The translations under genes and the position numbers were made by a program. DNA of 64,000 bases, taken from Algoriphagus lacus. GTDB taxonomy: Bacteria > Bacteroidota > Bacteroidia > Cytophagales > Cyclobacteriaceae. The DNA is taken from contig NZ_QXML01000007.1 in assembly GCF_003583985.1 (NCBI RefSeq), positions 1-64,000 on the forward strand, in the 5' to 3' direction. Shown here piece after piece: positions 44,768-54,103 of the stretch; position 1 is the first letter of the stretch, and each line of letters begins with the position of its first letter. Under the pieces are notes generated by a model. It saw nothing but the letters and a program-made list of their open reading frames with translations. It did no database searches and had not been told where the DNA came from.

Positions 44768-45013
44768 ATGAAAAAAGATATTCATCCTAAGTACAGAGAC
44801 GTAGTATTCTATGACACGTCCAGCGAGTTTAAATTTTTGACCAAATCGACTATCGATACGCATGAGACTATCGAGTGGACTGATGGCAAGACTTATCCTG
44901 TGTTTAAGATTGAAGTGAGCTCTGAGTCTCATCCATTCTACACTGGCAAGAAAATGCTTTTGGATACTGCTGGCCGAGTGGAGAAATTCAACAAGAGATA
45001 CGCGAAGAAGTAA
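44768..45013 (+). CDS. rpmE2: 50S ribosomal protein L31 type B
   Basis: An 81-aa protein from ATG 44768, [20 protein letters not shown], with [20 protein letters not shown] and a basic tail NKRYAKK. The DHPKYR/HPFYTGK pattern is that of type B L31 (YkgM-like), which lacks the four zinc cysteines of the standard L31 and is favoured when zinc is scarce. A strong terminator follows. Confidence 0.95.
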   Translation: MKKDIHPKYRDVVFYDTSSEFKFLTKSTIDTHETIEWTDGKTYPVFKIEVSSESHPFYTGKKMLLDTAGRVEKFNKRYAKK

Positions 45014-45033
45014 ATCTTTGCGGCAATCGCCGA

Positions 45034-45073
45034 AAAAGTCTCCCGGGGCAAGGATTCCGGGAGACTTTTTTAT
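45034..45073 (+). terminator. Terminator after rpmE2
   Basis: AAGTCTCCCGG / CCGGGAGACTT with a 10-base loop and a T-run, 20 bases after the stop. Confidence 0.9.
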
Positions 45074-45082
45074 TTTTGCCCT

Positions 45083-46279
45083 ATGAATTCAATCGTACTG
45101 TTTGACGACCCAGCCATTCGGGGATCTTTGCTCCCCTTTACTTTTACCCGGCCTGTGGCAGATATTCGGGTGGGTATCCTGAAGATCTCCGAGAAATGGC
45201 AGAAGTACACATCAGCTGATGCATTTTTTCTCACTCAGGATTATTTGCAGAAGAAATTTCCAAGAGCTTCCCATTTTGCCTTAGCCATCAACGGAGCTTG
45301 GTTGCCGGATGGGGATTCAGTAAAAATTCTTGAGAAGCTTGCCCCAAGTCAAGCACTTTATTGGGGCAAAACACTTTTAGCAGCATATATAGGAGAAACC
45401 GAAAAAAACCTTGCCTCTGCGTCTGAAAAAGAACCAGTACAGATGGAACAAGAGCCTGTCTTGGTCCAAAAAACCTGGAACATCTTCCAGTTCAACGCCG
45501 CTGAACTCCGAAAGGACTTTGCACTAATCACAAAGGGAAGAGTTTCGCAACCGGTAAACGATGCACACACCATCGTCTACTCACCCGAAAATATCTTCAT
45601 AGAGGAAGGTGCAAAAATCAAAGCCGCTGTTCTGAATGCAGAAGGTGGTCCGATTTACATCGGGAAAAACACAGAGATCCAGGAAGGCTCCTTGATTCGA
45701 GGTCCTTTTGCCTTGTGTGAGGGTTCTACAGTCAATATGGGCGCAAAACTCCGGGGGGATACCACCGTCGGCCCGTTTTCCAAAGTCGGAGGAGAAATCT
45801 CCAATTCAGTGATTTTTGGATATTCCAACAAAGGCCATGAGGGATTTCTGGGAAATTCTGTAATTGGCGAATGGTGTAATCTGGGGGCCGATACCAATAC
45901 CTCCAACTTGAAAAACAACTACGCCCCTGTCAAACTTTGGGACTACACCAAAGGTGGCTTTGCCAATACAGGCTTGCAATTCTGCGGATTGATGATGGGG
46001 GATCATTCCAAATGCGGGATCAATACCATGTTCAATACCGGAACAGTGGTAGGGGTGGGCTCAAATATTTTCGGTGATGGCTATCCCAGAAACTTCATCC
46101 CCTCTTTTGCCTGGGGAGGTGCTGCAGGATTTTCCACTTTTACAATACCTAAATTCGAAGAAACTGCGAAGGCGGTTTATGGGAGAAGAGGGAAAGAATG
46201 GACAGCAATAGACAAAGAAATAATGGAGCAGATTTTTGATTTGACCAAAAGCTATAGAATTTGGGATAAAACTTCCTGA
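45083..46279 (+). CDS. GlmU-like putative sugar nucleotidyltransferase
   Basis: A 398-aa protein of the family annotated as GlmU-like in Bacteroidota. An N-terminal region (IVLFDDPAIRGSLLPFTFTR, RPVADIRVG) is a diverged nucleotidyltransferase-like domain. A C-terminal left-handed beta-helix of hexapeptide repeats follows from about residue 165 (IEEGAKIKAAVLNAEGGPIY, IGKNTEIQEGSLIRGPFALC, NMGAKLRGDTTVGPFSKVGG). The LXGGXGTRM uridyltransferase motif of true GlmU is absent. It may act on a sugar or glycan precursor; the reaction is unknown. Confidence 0.82.
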   Translation: MNSIVLFDDPAIRGSLLPFTFTRPVADIRVGILKISEKWQKYTSADAFFLTQDYLQKKFPRASHFALAINGAWLPDGDSVKILEKLAPSQALYWGKTLLAAYIGETEKNLASASEKEPVQMEQEPVLVQKTWNIFQFNAAELRKDFALITKGRVSQPVNDAHTIVYSPENIFIEEGAKIKAAVLNAEGGPIYIGKNTEIQEGSLIRGPFALCEGSTVNMGAKLRGDTTVGPFSKVGGEISNSVIFGYSNKGHEGFLGNSVIGEWCNLGADTNTSNLKNNYAPVKLWDYTKGGFANTGLQFCGLMMGDHSKCGINTMFNTGTVVGVGSNIFGDGYPRNFIPSFAWGGAAGFSTFTIPKFEETAKAVYGRRGKEWTAIDKEIMEQIFDLTKSYRIWDKTS

Positions 46280-46291
46280 TCCAAAGATTTT

Positions 46292-47434
46292 ATGCAGTTC
46301 GCAGATATTCCCGGCCTTCCGGAGACCAAAGAAAAGTTGATCAACGCTGTCAAGTACAACCATTTGGCTCATGCGCTGCTTTTCCATGGACCTGAAGGTT
46401 CGGCAAGTTTAACCCTTTCTCTAGCTTTGGCTACCTATCTTTATTGCGAAAATCGGTCAGAGTTGGATTCCTGCGGAACTTGCTCCTCTTGTCAGCGAAT
46501 GAAACGACTGGTAATGCCGGATTTAAACTTTGCTTTTCCGGTGGTAGCTTCCACGAAAGAAGAAACAGGCGATGAGGATGAGAAGGAAGAAAAAACCGAT
46601 GTGCTCGCCAACTGGAGGAAATTTGCAAGCGCCCAGCCCTATGGTAATGTTCATGATTTTATTTACTTCAATGGGTTTGAAAAGAAGCAGCTGAACATAT
46701 CCAAAGCCTCCGCCCGTAAGATTATTCAGGCGCTGTCACTGATGTCTTTTGAAGGTGGATATAAAATCATGCTGATTTGGGCTCCGGAGTACCTTCATCC
46801 TTCTGCCGCCAATGCGCTGCTGAAAATCATTGAGGAACCACCAGCTAAGACGCTGTTTATGCTGGTCACTTCGCAGGCAGATCAGCTGTTGACTACGATA
46901 CTTTCCCGAACTCAAAAGATTCTTGTGCGGGCTTTTTCTGATGAGGAGATCAAAACCCATCTGGTTAAAGCTGGACTTTGTGACAGCAAGGCTGCCGAGC
47001 AGATAGCCATGCTCGCAGACGGTAACCTCCGGGAAGCCTATCGCATGATTGATCAGGTGGAAGATAAACAGGTGACCCAAATCCGGGATTGGTTTAGGCT
47101 TTGTGCGGCCAAAAACCTCAAAGAGATTTTCGAAGAGGCGGACAGGTTTCACAAAGTGGACAAGGAAGCTCAAAAATCACTCATGCTTACCGGTTTGAAT
47201 GTGACCCGGGAGATTATGCTGAAAAATTTCGATCTCGATGCACTACTACGAACTACGGAAGAGGACCGTAAATTCATTGATAACATCAGTAAAAAAGTGC
47301 TCAATGAGGACCACGTGCTCCAGCTTTACAAGGCATTCAACGAGGCGCATTATCACCTCGAGCGCAACGGAAATGCAAAAATGATATTCACCGATTTGTC
47401 AATGGACATTCTGGTCATGATGTCCAAAAAGTGA
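46292..47434 (+). CDS. holB: DNA polymerase III subunit delta' (HolB-like)
   Basis: A 380-aa AAA+ clamp-loader subunit. The start PGLPETKEKLINAVKYNHLA is typical. A zinc finger is formed by C52, C61, C64 and C67. The nucleotide loop GPEGSASLT is degenerate, as in delta' subunits that do not bind ATP, while EPPAKTLFMLVTSQADQLL and LSRTQKI (SRC-like) are present. It is 12 bases downstream of the GlmU-like gene and 4 bases upstream of rimB. Confidence 0.88.
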   Translation: MQFADIPGLPETKEKLINAVKYNHLAHALLFHGPEGSASLTLSLALATYLYCENRSELDSCGTCSSCQRMKRLVMPDLNFAFPVVASTKEETGDEDEKEEKTDVLANWRKFASAQPYGNVHDFIYFNGFEKKQLNISKASARKIIQALSLMSFEGGYKIMLIWAPEYLHPSAANALLKIIEEPPAKTLFMLVTSQADQLLTTILSRTQKILVRAFSDEEIKTHLVKAGLCDSKAAEQIAMLADGNLREAYRMIDQVEDKQVTQIRDWFRLCAAKNLKEIFEEADRFHKVDKEAQKSLMLTGLNVTREIMLKNFDLDALLRTTEEDRKFIDNISKKVLNEDHVLQLYKAFNEAHYHLERNGNAKMIFTDLSMDILVMMSKK

Positions 47435-47438
47435 GATC

Positions 47439-47879
47439 ATGACGAAGAAGATTATCGGAAGAAAGGAAAAAATCACCCTTCCACAGCTTGGTCTTAAGCT
47501 TGTTTGGGCCAAAATAGATACCGGGGCATATACAAGTAGCCTTCATGCCGAAAACATCCGAGAGGAAGAAAGGGACGGTAAAAAAGTCCTCTGTTTTCAA
47601 ATATTGATGCCATCACATAAAAAGTTTACGGGTAAAACGCTCGTTTTTGAAAAGTATCGTGAGAAAAAAGTCAAAAACTCATTTGGTCAAGCAGAGACTC
47701 GTTTTCTGATTACGACTAAAATCAGAATAGCAGGAGAGGTTTTTCCTGCAGAATTTACGCTTTCGGATCGCTCCAGCATGAAAAATTCCATACTGCTGGG
47801 GAGAAAGATCCTACGGGACCGATTCCTCGTGGATGTTAATGGCGCTAACCTGTCCAAAGCTTACCGAACAAAAAAATGA
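47439..47879 (+). CDS. rimB: RimB-type retropepsin-like protein (ATP-dependent zinc protease family)
   Basis: A 146-aa protein with the conserved [15 protein letters not shown] (26-40), which holds the DTGA motif of retropepsin-like aspartic proteases. Further conserved segments are [28 protein letters not shown] and [16 protein letters not shown]. Family members are encoded next to rimK and RimB is known to counter or tune RimK-made poly-glutamate tails. Here the stop overlaps the rimK ATG by 4 bases, which supports the pair. Confidence 0.85.
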   Translation: MTKKIIGRKEKITLPQLGLKLVWAKIDTGAYTSSLHAENIREEERDGKKVLCFQILMPSHKKFTGKTLVFEKYREKKVKNSFGQAETRFLITTKIRIAGEVFPAEFTLSDRSSMKNSILLGRKILRDRFLVDVNGANLSKAYRTKK

Positions 47880-48784
47880 AAATTGCCATCCTCTCTAGGA
47901 ACTCAAATTTATATTCCACCCGCCGGCTTTTTGAAGAAATCAAAAATGCCGGGCATGAGGCCTTGATCGTAGATCACAGTCTTTGTGACTTGATCATCGA
48001 GCAGGAGGGACCTTCGATCATTTACAAAGGCCAAAAACTCGAAGGGGTCGATGCGATAATTCCCAGAATTGGGGCTTCGGTTACCTTTTATGGAACAGCG
48101 GTAGTCCGACAGTTTGAATTGATTGGTGCTTTTTCGGCTGTCAATTCCCAAGCCATTGTCCGTAGCCGAGATAAGCTCAGAAGTCTTCAGATCCTCTCCA
48201 AAAACGGATTGGGAATGCCAAAAACAGCTTTCACCAACTTTTCAAAAGGAGCAGAGAAACAACTGATTGAGCAGGTGGGTGGAGCACCACTTATCATCAA
48301 ATTGCTTGAAGGAACCCAAGGTTTGGGAGTAGTTTTGGCGGAAACCAAAAAAGCTGCCCAGTCAGTTGTGGAGGCCTTTCATGGTTTGAAAGCCAGAATC
48401 ATCGTTCAGGAATTCATCAAGGAAGCGAAAGGAGCAGATATCCGGGCTTTTGTGGTCAATGGCAAAGTGGTCGGTGCGATGAAGCGACAGGGTGCAGAAG
48501 GAGAATTCCGGTCCAATTTGCATCGTGGAGGTGTAGCCACCGTCATCAAGCTAAGCCGAAATGAAAAGCAAGCTGCGCTAAATGCAGCGAAGGCTCTTGG
48601 GCTCGACATTGCCGGAGTAGATATGCTTCAGTCCGCCCGCGGACCATTGATTCTGGAGGTTAACAGTTCCCCAGGATTGGAAGGCATCGAACAGGCCACC
48701 GGAGTCAACATTGCCAAGGAAATTATCAACTACGTGGAGGCAGGTGTGCGGAAAAATTCTTCCAAGAGAGATAAGCAGCAATGA
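47876..48784 (+). CDS. rimK: Ribosomal protein S6 modification protein RimK (ATP-grasp)
   Basis: A 302-aa ATP-grasp ligase that adds glutamates to the C-terminus of ribosomal protein S6. It begins [23 protein letters not shown]-grasp elements are [40 protein letters not shown] and [20 protein letters not shown]. Length and motifs match the E. coli enzyme. It overlaps rimB upstream and hemC downstream by 4 bases each. Confidence 0.94.
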   Translation: MKIAILSRNSNLYSTRRLFEEIKNAGHEALIVDHSLCDLIIEQEGPSIIYKGQKLEGVDAIIPRIGASVTFYGTAVVRQFELIGAFSAVNSQAIVRSRDKLRSLQILSKNGLGMPKTAFTNFSKGAEKQLIEQVGGAPLIIKLLEGTQGLGVVLAETKKAAQSVVEAFHGLKARIIVQEFIKEAKGADIRAFVVNGKVVGAMKRQGAEGEFRSNLHRGGVATVIKLSRNEKQAALNAAKALGLDIAGVDMLQSARGPLILEVNSSPGLEGIEQATGVNIAKEIINYVEAGVRKNSSKRDKQQ

Positions 48785-49722
48785 GTAGAAAAGTCAAAAT
48801 CGGAACCAGAGGAAGTAAACTTGCCCTTTGGCAGGCGTATCACGTAGAGGATTTGCTGAAAAAGTCAGGATTGGAGTCTGAGATTGTAATCATTGATACC
48901 AAGGGTGACCAAGTTCTTGATGTTTCCATTTCCAAAATCGGCAGTAAGGGTGTTTTTACCCAAGAACTCGAAGATCAATTACTCGATGGTCGGATCGATA
49001 TCGCCGTGCATTCCGCCAAAGACATGCAGTCCACCTTGGCGGAGGAATTTGAGTTGATTGCCTTCACAGAACGGGAAAAGGAAAATGACATTCTTCTTTC
49101 CGTGAAAGGTGGAATTGATATTCAGGATTCATCCAAGCCACTGACTTTGGGGACTTCATCCACACGAAGAGTGGCTACGCTCAAGCATTTTTATCCCCAT
49201 GTGAAAACGGTGGATGTGCGAGGAAACCTTCAAACCCGAATCCGGAAAATGGAGGAAGGACTTTGCGATGCCTTGCTGTTGGCCTATGCCGGTGTACATC
49301 GGATGGGCTATGATGATATGATCGCAGGTTTGCTGGATTTATCTGAATTCACGCCTGCTGTTGGACAGGGCTCAGTAGCTATAGAGTCTGCGAAAAATCT
49401 TGAGCCTACCTTGCGACAGCAAATCATCGCAGCATGCAATCACCCCCAGACTGAATTCAGACTTAAGGCAGAAAGGTCTTTTCTTCGAGTTTTGGAGGGA
49501 GGCTGTAGCATTCCGGTTTTTGCTTTGGCAACTTTGGAAAAGGATTCATTAATCCTCAAAGGAGGAATTATCAGCCTTGACGGCAAGCATCGGATATCAC
49601 TGGAAGTTTCAGGTGAAAAAACTGAAAGTGAAGTCTTGGGAAAGAAGTTGGCAGCCTTGGTTTTTGCCGCAGGCGGAAAAGAAATCTTGGACGACATCAA
49701 AAAATCACAATCCAAACCATGA
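48781..49722 (+). CDS. hemC: Hydroxymethylbilane synthase
   Basis: A 313-aa enzyme that joins four porphobilinogens into hydroxymethylbilane for haem. It starts [19 protein letters not shown]81 in HSAKDMQ is the catalytic aspartate and C242 in LEGGCSIPV binds the dipyrromethane cofactor. Arginine motifs TSSTRRVA and [11 protein letters not shown] are intact. It shares 4-base overlaps with rimK before it and with the peptidyl-prolyl isomerase after it, so it is controlled in an unusual context for a haem gene. Confidence 0.96.
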   Translation: MSRKVKIGTRGSKLALWQAYHVEDLLKKSGLESEIVIIDTKGDQVLDVSISKIGSKGVFTQELEDQLLDGRIDIAVHSAKDMQSTLAEEFELIAFTEREKENDILLSVKGGIDIQDSSKPLTLGTSSTRRVATLKHFYPHVKTVDVRGNLQTRIRKMEEGLCDALLLAYAGVHRMGYDDMIAGLLDLSEFTPAVGQGSVAIESAKNLEPTLRQQIIAACNHPQTEFRLKAERSFLRVLEGGCSIPVFALATLEKDSLILKGGIISLDGKHRISLEVSGEKTESEVLGKKLAALVFAAGGKEILDDIKKSQSKP

Positions 49723-50564
49723 TCAGAATTGTAAAATCCCTCACCCTGAGCCTTTTACTGTTTAGTACTTTGGCCTGTGGACAAAATAAGGATTACCTCA
49801 TCACCATTTCTACACGACATGGTGAGATTAAGGCGGTACTTTTCGACGATACGCCTGAGCATAAAAACAACTTCATCGCTTTGGCTGAAGCAGGAAGATT
49901 CGACTCCACACAATTCCATCGGGTGATCAAAGACTTCATGGTGCAGGGAGGGGATGTGTTTGGGAAAGAAGGGCTTCCCGCGGAGCAATGGCCGACCATT
50001 CCTGCAGAAATCTTACCTAATCATTTTCACCGCAAGGGAATGATTGCCGCTGCACGGCAGGGTAACAATATCAATCCAACCAAAGCAAGCAATGGATCAC
50101 AGTTTTACATTGTTCAAGGAAGGACCTATGAGGAACTGGAGTTGACTACGGATTTTCCTGCTTTGCAAAAGGCAGTGCTCCAATATGTCCAACTGGAAAG
50201 CCAAAAGCCGCTCAAGGAAGAGTACAACCGACTTTATGCCGCTCAGCAATTCGACAGCTTGACCAATCTCCTGCTTTCCAAACGGGATGAAATAGCAAAA
50301 TCGCTGAATGTAAAACTTACCAAGGAATATACGCCGGAGCAAATTAAAGCTTATGCAACCATCGGCGGCACACCTCATTTGGATAAAGAATACACGGTTT
50401 TTGGGGAAGTAATCTCGGGAATGGATGTGGTAGAAAAAATCGCGGCCGAGCCTACTTCCCGGGAGGTACCCAATAATCCTGTTTACATGCAGGTGAAAGT
50501 GGAGAAACTATCAAAAAAGAAAATCACCGAAACCTATGGATATCAGTATCCCGTCGTCAAATAA
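49719..50564 (+). CDS. Cyclophilin-type peptidyl-prolyl isomerase, lipoprotein
   Basis: A 281-aa protein with a lipoprotein signal ending TLACG at C20 and a cyclophilin domain. Conserved segments are TISTRHGEIKAVLFDDTPEH, FHRVIKDFMVQGGDVFGKEG, IAAARQGNNINPTKASNGSQ and FGEVISGMDVVEKIAAEPTS. A helical insertion of about 75 residues (about 150-220) interrupts the domain before GGTPHLDKEYTVFG. It helps fold proteins in the periplasm. It overlaps hemC by 4 bases and the SDR gene by 29. Confidence 0.9.
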   Translation: MIRIVKSLTLSLLLFSTLACGQNKDYLITISTRHGEIKAVLFDDTPEHKNNFIALAEAGRFDSTQFHRVIKDFMVQGGDVFGKEGLPAEQWPTIPAEILPNHFHRKGMIAAARQGNNINPTKASNGSQFYIVQGRTYEELELTTDFPALQKAVLQYVQLESQKPLKEEYNRLYAAQQFDSLTNLLLSKRDEIAKSLNVKLTKEYTPEQIKAYATIGGTPHLDKEYTVFGEVISGMDVVEKIAAEPTSREVPNNPVYMQVKVEKLSKKKITETYGYQYPVVK

Positions 50565-51471
50565 ACCCAAAATCCTGATCACAGGGGCCAATGGCCTACT
50601 TGGGCAAAAGTTGGTTGAACAGTTGGTGGAAGAAGGGGGCTTTGAGGTGATTGCCACTGGTAAAGGCCCCTGTCGGCTAAACGGGAATGGATACACCTAT
50701 CAAGTGCTAGACATCACCAATCCTCTCGAAGTGGATCAGGTGATTACTCGGCTTGCTCCTGAGACGATTATTCACGGAGCGGCCATGACTAATGTGGATC
50801 AATGTGAGTTGAATCAGGAAGCATGCTATGAGGCAAATGTTAAAGCCACGGAATACCTGGTAAAAGCAGCAGAAAAAGTTCAGTCTCACTTCATTTTTGT
50901 CTCCACAGATTTCATTTTCTCAGGAAATGACGGTCCATACGACGAGGAGGCGAAAGCAGAACCTGTCAATTTTTATGGAGAAACGAAACTCATTGGAGAG
51001 AACTTAGTCAGAAACGCAAAGACTTCCTGGGCAATAGCCCGAACGGTCTTAGTCTACGGAATTGCCAATGATCTCAGTCGATCCAATATCATACTCTGGG
51101 TAAAAAGTTCTCTCGAAGCTGGTAAAGAAATCCAGGTGGTGGATGATCAAGTTCGCACGCCTACATTGGCGGAAGACTTAGCCGCAGGTTGTATTCTTAT
51201 TGCTAAGCAAAAAGCACAAGGCATTTTTAATATATCAGGAGCTGATGTATTGACTCCGTATGAAATGGCCATGATGACAGCGGATTACTTTGGCCTAAAA
51301 AAAGAACTAATCCACAAGACAGATTCCACGCGCTTCACCCAGCCGGCAAAACGGCCGATGAAAACGGGATTTGTCATCGATAAAGCGCGAAAAGAGCTTG
51401 GTTACAAGCCGAAAACTTTCCAGGAGGGAATAGCAATTTTGGCAAAACAAATTATCTTAGCCAGCTCTTAA
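50536..51471 (+). CDS. dTDP-4-dehydrorhamnose reductase-like SDR
   Basis: A 311-aa extended SDR with NAD(P)-binding GANGLLGQ near the start, HGAAMTNVDQCELNQEACYE, VSTDFIFSG and the active-site YGETKLIGE. This matches RfbD, which reduces dTDP-4-dehydrorhamnose, and related sugar nucleotide reductases. Its ATG at 50536 lies 29 bases inside the isomerase gene in another frame, so translation is likely coupled. No rfbA/B/C genes are nearby, so the substrate is uncertain. Confidence 0.85.
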   Translation: MDISIPSSNKPKILITGANGLLGQKLVEQLVEEGGFEVIATGKGPCRLNGNGYTYQVLDITNPLEVDQVITRLAPETIIHGAAMTNVDQCELNQEACYEANVKATEYLVKAAEKVQSHFIFVSTDFIFSGNDGPYDEEAKAEPVNFYGETKLIGENLVRNAKTSWAIARTVLVYGIANDLSRSNIILWVKSSLEAGKEIQVVDDQVRTPTLAEDLAAGCILIAKQKAQGIFNISGADVLTPYEMAMMTADYFGLKKELIHKTDSTRFTQPAKRPMKTGFVIDKARKELGYKPKTFQEGIAILAKQIILASS

Positions 51472-51508
51472 AATTAATTTTCACCCCAAATCTTAACGTT
51501 TTACAGGC

Positions 51509-52891
51509 ATGGCAGACAGTTCAAACACCGAGGAAAGAGGTCAATTTGGCTCCAGTCTTGGTTTCATCATGGCGGCTGCAGGGTCTGCAATCGGCTTGGG
51601 TAATATCTGGAGATTTCCCTATTTGACCGGAGAAAACGGTGGAGGAGCTTTCGTATTTGTCTATATCCTTTGCGTTTTGTTGATCGGTTTGCCGCTGCTT
51701 TTTAACGAAATCGCTTTGGGGAGAAAATCAGGTAAAAATCCAATCGGAGCCATTCGCGATACTGGAGGGAGCAAGCTTTGGCAAATTGCGGGCTTTATGT
51801 GCTTGGCGGTTTGTTTTTTTGTTTTTAGTTATTATTCAGTAATCGCTGGGTGGACAATTGCCTATATTTTTACGGAATTAGTCAATATTCAAGTGGATTT
51901 TCAGGAGTTTATAAAAACTCCTTTGTATGTAATTCCTCTGACTTTCCTGTTCATGTTAGCGACCATCCTGATCGTATTAGGAGGGGTTTCTGGCGGGATT
52001 GAGAAGGCCTCTAAAGTATTAATGCCCTTACTTTTTATCATTGTAATTTTTATTGCTGCACGCTCCGTTACCCTTGAAGGTGCGCAAGCAGGAATTGAAT
52101 ATTACCTAAGTCCTGATTTTTCAAAGATCAATTCCAGGGTAGTGATGATTGCGATGGGCCAAGCTTTCTTTTCACTTGGAGTGGGCTGGGGATTGATGAT
52201 TACGTTCGGTTCCTATTTGGATAAAAAATCGAATATTATTCAGGCTGCTAGCTGGATCGTAGGCATGGATACCATGGTTGCTTTGCTTGCCGGTTTGATG
52301 GTGTTCCCTTCCTTGTTTGCATTGCTTCCCGGTAAAGATCCTGCATCAGGTCCTGCGTTGGTTTTCGATGTGCTTCCTAGAGTTTTTGATGCCATGCCCG
52401 GAGGAAATTTTATTGGGGCTTTATTCTTCATTCTGTTGATGGTGGCTGCTTTGACTTCAACCATTTCCATGTTGGAGGTCCCTGTATCCTATTTGATTGA
52501 TGAGAAAAAATGGAATAGGAAAAGGGCAACTTGGACTGTGGGGATTGCTGCGATGATTCTTTCTGTGCCTTCGGCTTTGTCTTCAATTGAGGGTAATTTC
52601 TTTGCAGATATGCGACTCAATTTCCTTGGTCATGAATTAATAGGCTTCTTCGGAATCATGGATTTTACTTTTGGAACGTTCTCTGGTATCGTGATCTGTT
52701 TGGTTTTAGCCCTATATACAGGTTGGGCCCAGAGAATCTCGGTTTTTGCGGAAGAATTGACCCATGGTGCACCAAACTTCAAAGGCATGTATCGAGTAGG
52801 TTGGGTTTTCTTTATCAAATGGGTTTGTCCGATTGTTATAAGCCTGATCATTCTAGACTTGGTTGGAGTTTTTGGAGGGTCTACAGTCTAA
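51509..52891 (+). CDS. Sodium-dependent transporter, neurotransmitter:sodium symporter family
   Basis: A 460-aa membrane protein with about 12 hydrophobic helices and the SNF family start: RGQFGSSLGFIMAAAGSAIG, LGNIWRFPYLTGENGGGAF. This carries the sodium and substrate sites of the LeuT fold. It takes up amino acids or related solutes using the sodium gradient; the substrate is not evident. A terminator follows 22 bases after the stop. Confidence 0.93.
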   Translation: MADSSNTEERGQFGSSLGFIMAAAGSAIGLGNIWRFPYLTGENGGGAFVFVYILCVLLIGLPLLFNEIALGRKSGKNPIGAIRDTGGSKLWQIAGFMCLAVCFFVFSYYSVIAGWTIAYIFTELVNIQVDFQEFIKTPLYVIPLTFLFMLATILIVLGGVSGGIEKASKVLMPLLFIIVIFIAARSVTLEGAQAGIEYYLSPDFSKINSRVVMIAMGQAFFSLGVGWGLMITFGSYLDKKSNIIQAASWIVGMDTMVALLAGLMVFPSLFALLPGKDPASGPALVFDVLPRVFDAMPGGNFIGALFFILLMVAALTSTISMLEVPVSYLIDEKKWNRKRATWTVGIAAMILSVPSALSSIEGNFFADMRLNFLGHELIGFFGIMDFTFGTFSGIVICLVLALYTGWAQRISVFAEELTHGAPNFKGMYRVGWVFFIKWVCPIVISLIILDLVGVFGGSTV

Positions 52892-52913
52892 CCCACCCTT
52901 TCATTAGCAATTT

Positions 52914-52940
52914 AAAGGAGCTTTTTAAGCTCCTTTTTTA
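52914..52940 (+). terminator. Terminator after the SNF transporter
   Basis: AAAGGAGCTT / AAGCTCCTTT with a 3-base loop and T-run. Confidence 0.88.
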
Positions 52941-53018
52941 TTTTTTTAGTAAGAAAAGTCAGTTTTTGTTTTTATTAAAAAATGCTTTTCATATACTTGA
53001 AAAAGTATTTCATATTTC

Positions 53019-53378
53019 ATGAAAGTCCTGTTAGTTGATGATGATTCTGTACACCTCCTGATTCTTAGGAAGATTTTTGAGAAATCTAATGATGAAGTTG
53101 TGGTAGCTCACAATGGAAAAGAGGCACTTCAGCATCTTGAGTTTGACCCATTTTTCAACATTATTCTAACAGATATCATGATGCCTGTAATGGATGGCGT
53201 CGAATTTTTACAGCACCTGAAAGAAAGCGATAGAACAAGCTGTATTCCTACAATTGGATTCACTGCGGGTGATGTGGAGTATTTCAGGGAAAAAAGCCAA
53301 AACGGATTTGATTGTTTGGTTGCCAAGCCAATGGATTTTTTTGATTTATACAGTTTGGCAAAATCGAAAGCAGCTTAA
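53019..53378 (+). CDS. Single-domain response regulator
   Basis: A 119-aa receiver domain with no output domain. The acidic pocket is D7-D8-D9, the phospho-acceptor is D52 in ILTDIMMPVMDG, the switch threonine is in IGFTAGD and the lysine is in VAKPMD. Such proteins relay phosphate or bind a partner, as CheY does. No histidine kinase lies next to it, so its kinase must be elsewhere. Confidence 0.93.
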   Translation: MKVLLVDDDSVHLLILRKIFEKSNDEVVVAHNGKEALQHLEFDPFFNIILTDIMMPVMDGVEFLQHLKESDRTSCIPTIGFTAGDVEYFREKSQNGFDCLVAKPMDFFDLYSLAKSKAA

Positions 53379-53458
53379 ATTTTCTCCAATTAATTCTTGG
53401 CAAAGGAATTGTAAAAGGTGAATACCATCTTTTATAACTAAACCAAAATTCCTATCCC

Positions 53459-54052
53459 ATGAGAAAAATAATCGTTTTGCTATTCCTCAGCTTTTTTGCT
53501 TTGGAAAGTTATTCCCAAGGATTTTCCTTCGGTCCAAAAATTGGTGTGAGCAGTACCACGCTAAAGTTCGATAATGATGAAATCGAAGGAGGAGACAATC
53601 AGACTGGATATCATATTGGCGCATTTGCAAGATTTGGGGGAGCAGGTCTGTTTATTCAGCCGGAAGTGCTTTTCACCCAGACCAGCGGTGATTTCAAATA
53701 TAACGGATTTAATCCAGGAGGGGACCCAGATTTTGAAGCAGATTTTAACCGATTGGACATCCCCGTTATGGTTGGATTCAGGATGTTTAAGATTCTTCGA
53801 CTCCAAGCCGGCCCGATTGCCAGTATCAACCTGAAAACGGATATCAGTAATGCCGGTGATGACATTCAGGATGTGGACACCAATTCGGCAACTTTTGGTT
53901 ATCAGGCAGGATTGGGGATCGATATCGGTAATCTTTTTATCGATGCCAAATATGAAGGAGGTTTAAGTGGCGTGGTCGAAAGTATCGGAGGATATAGTAC
54001 AGATCAGCGGTTGAATCAGTGGGTTCTCTCTTTAGGATTCAAACTTTTCTAA
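53459..54052 (+). CDS. Outer-membrane beta-barrel protein (PorT-like family)
   Basis: A 197-aa protein with a signal peptide (1-20, ending SYSQ) and an eight-strand barrel. FSFGPKIGVSSTTLKFDNDE is the usual first strand, RFGGAGLFIQPEVLFTQTSG a middle pair and RLNQWVLSLGFKLF the last strand, with terminal Phe. It fits the outer membrane beta-barrel domain family. Function unknown. It is a single gene ending in a terminator shared with the convergent propeller gene. Confidence 0.8.
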   Translation: MRKIIVLLFLSFFALESYSQGFSFGPKIGVSSTTLKFDNDEIEGGDNQTGYHIGAFARFGGAGLFIQPEVLFTQTSGDFKYNGFNPGGDPDFEADFNRLDIPVMVGFRMFKILRLQAGPIASINLKTDISNAGDDIQDVDTNSATFGYQAGLGIDIGNLFIDAKYEGGLSGVVESIGGYSTDQRLNQWVLSLGFKLF

Positions 54053-54065
54053 GTAGACAAAAACA

Positions 54066-54100
54066 AAAAAGCCCGGTTGAACAAATCAGCCGGGCTTTTT
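54066..54100. terminator. Bidirectional terminator
   Basis: AAAGCCCGG / CCGGGCTTT with TTGA/TCA extension and A/T runs on both sides, between the beta-barrel gene and the convergent propeller gene. Confidence 0.9.
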
Positions 54101-54103
54101 CAT

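Noticed and set aside
45071..45078. TATTTTTG as a -7 promoter box for the GlmU-like gene
   Set aside because: It is part of the terminator T-run and ends 4 bases before the ATG, which would leave no leader; no TTG is spaced properly upstream.
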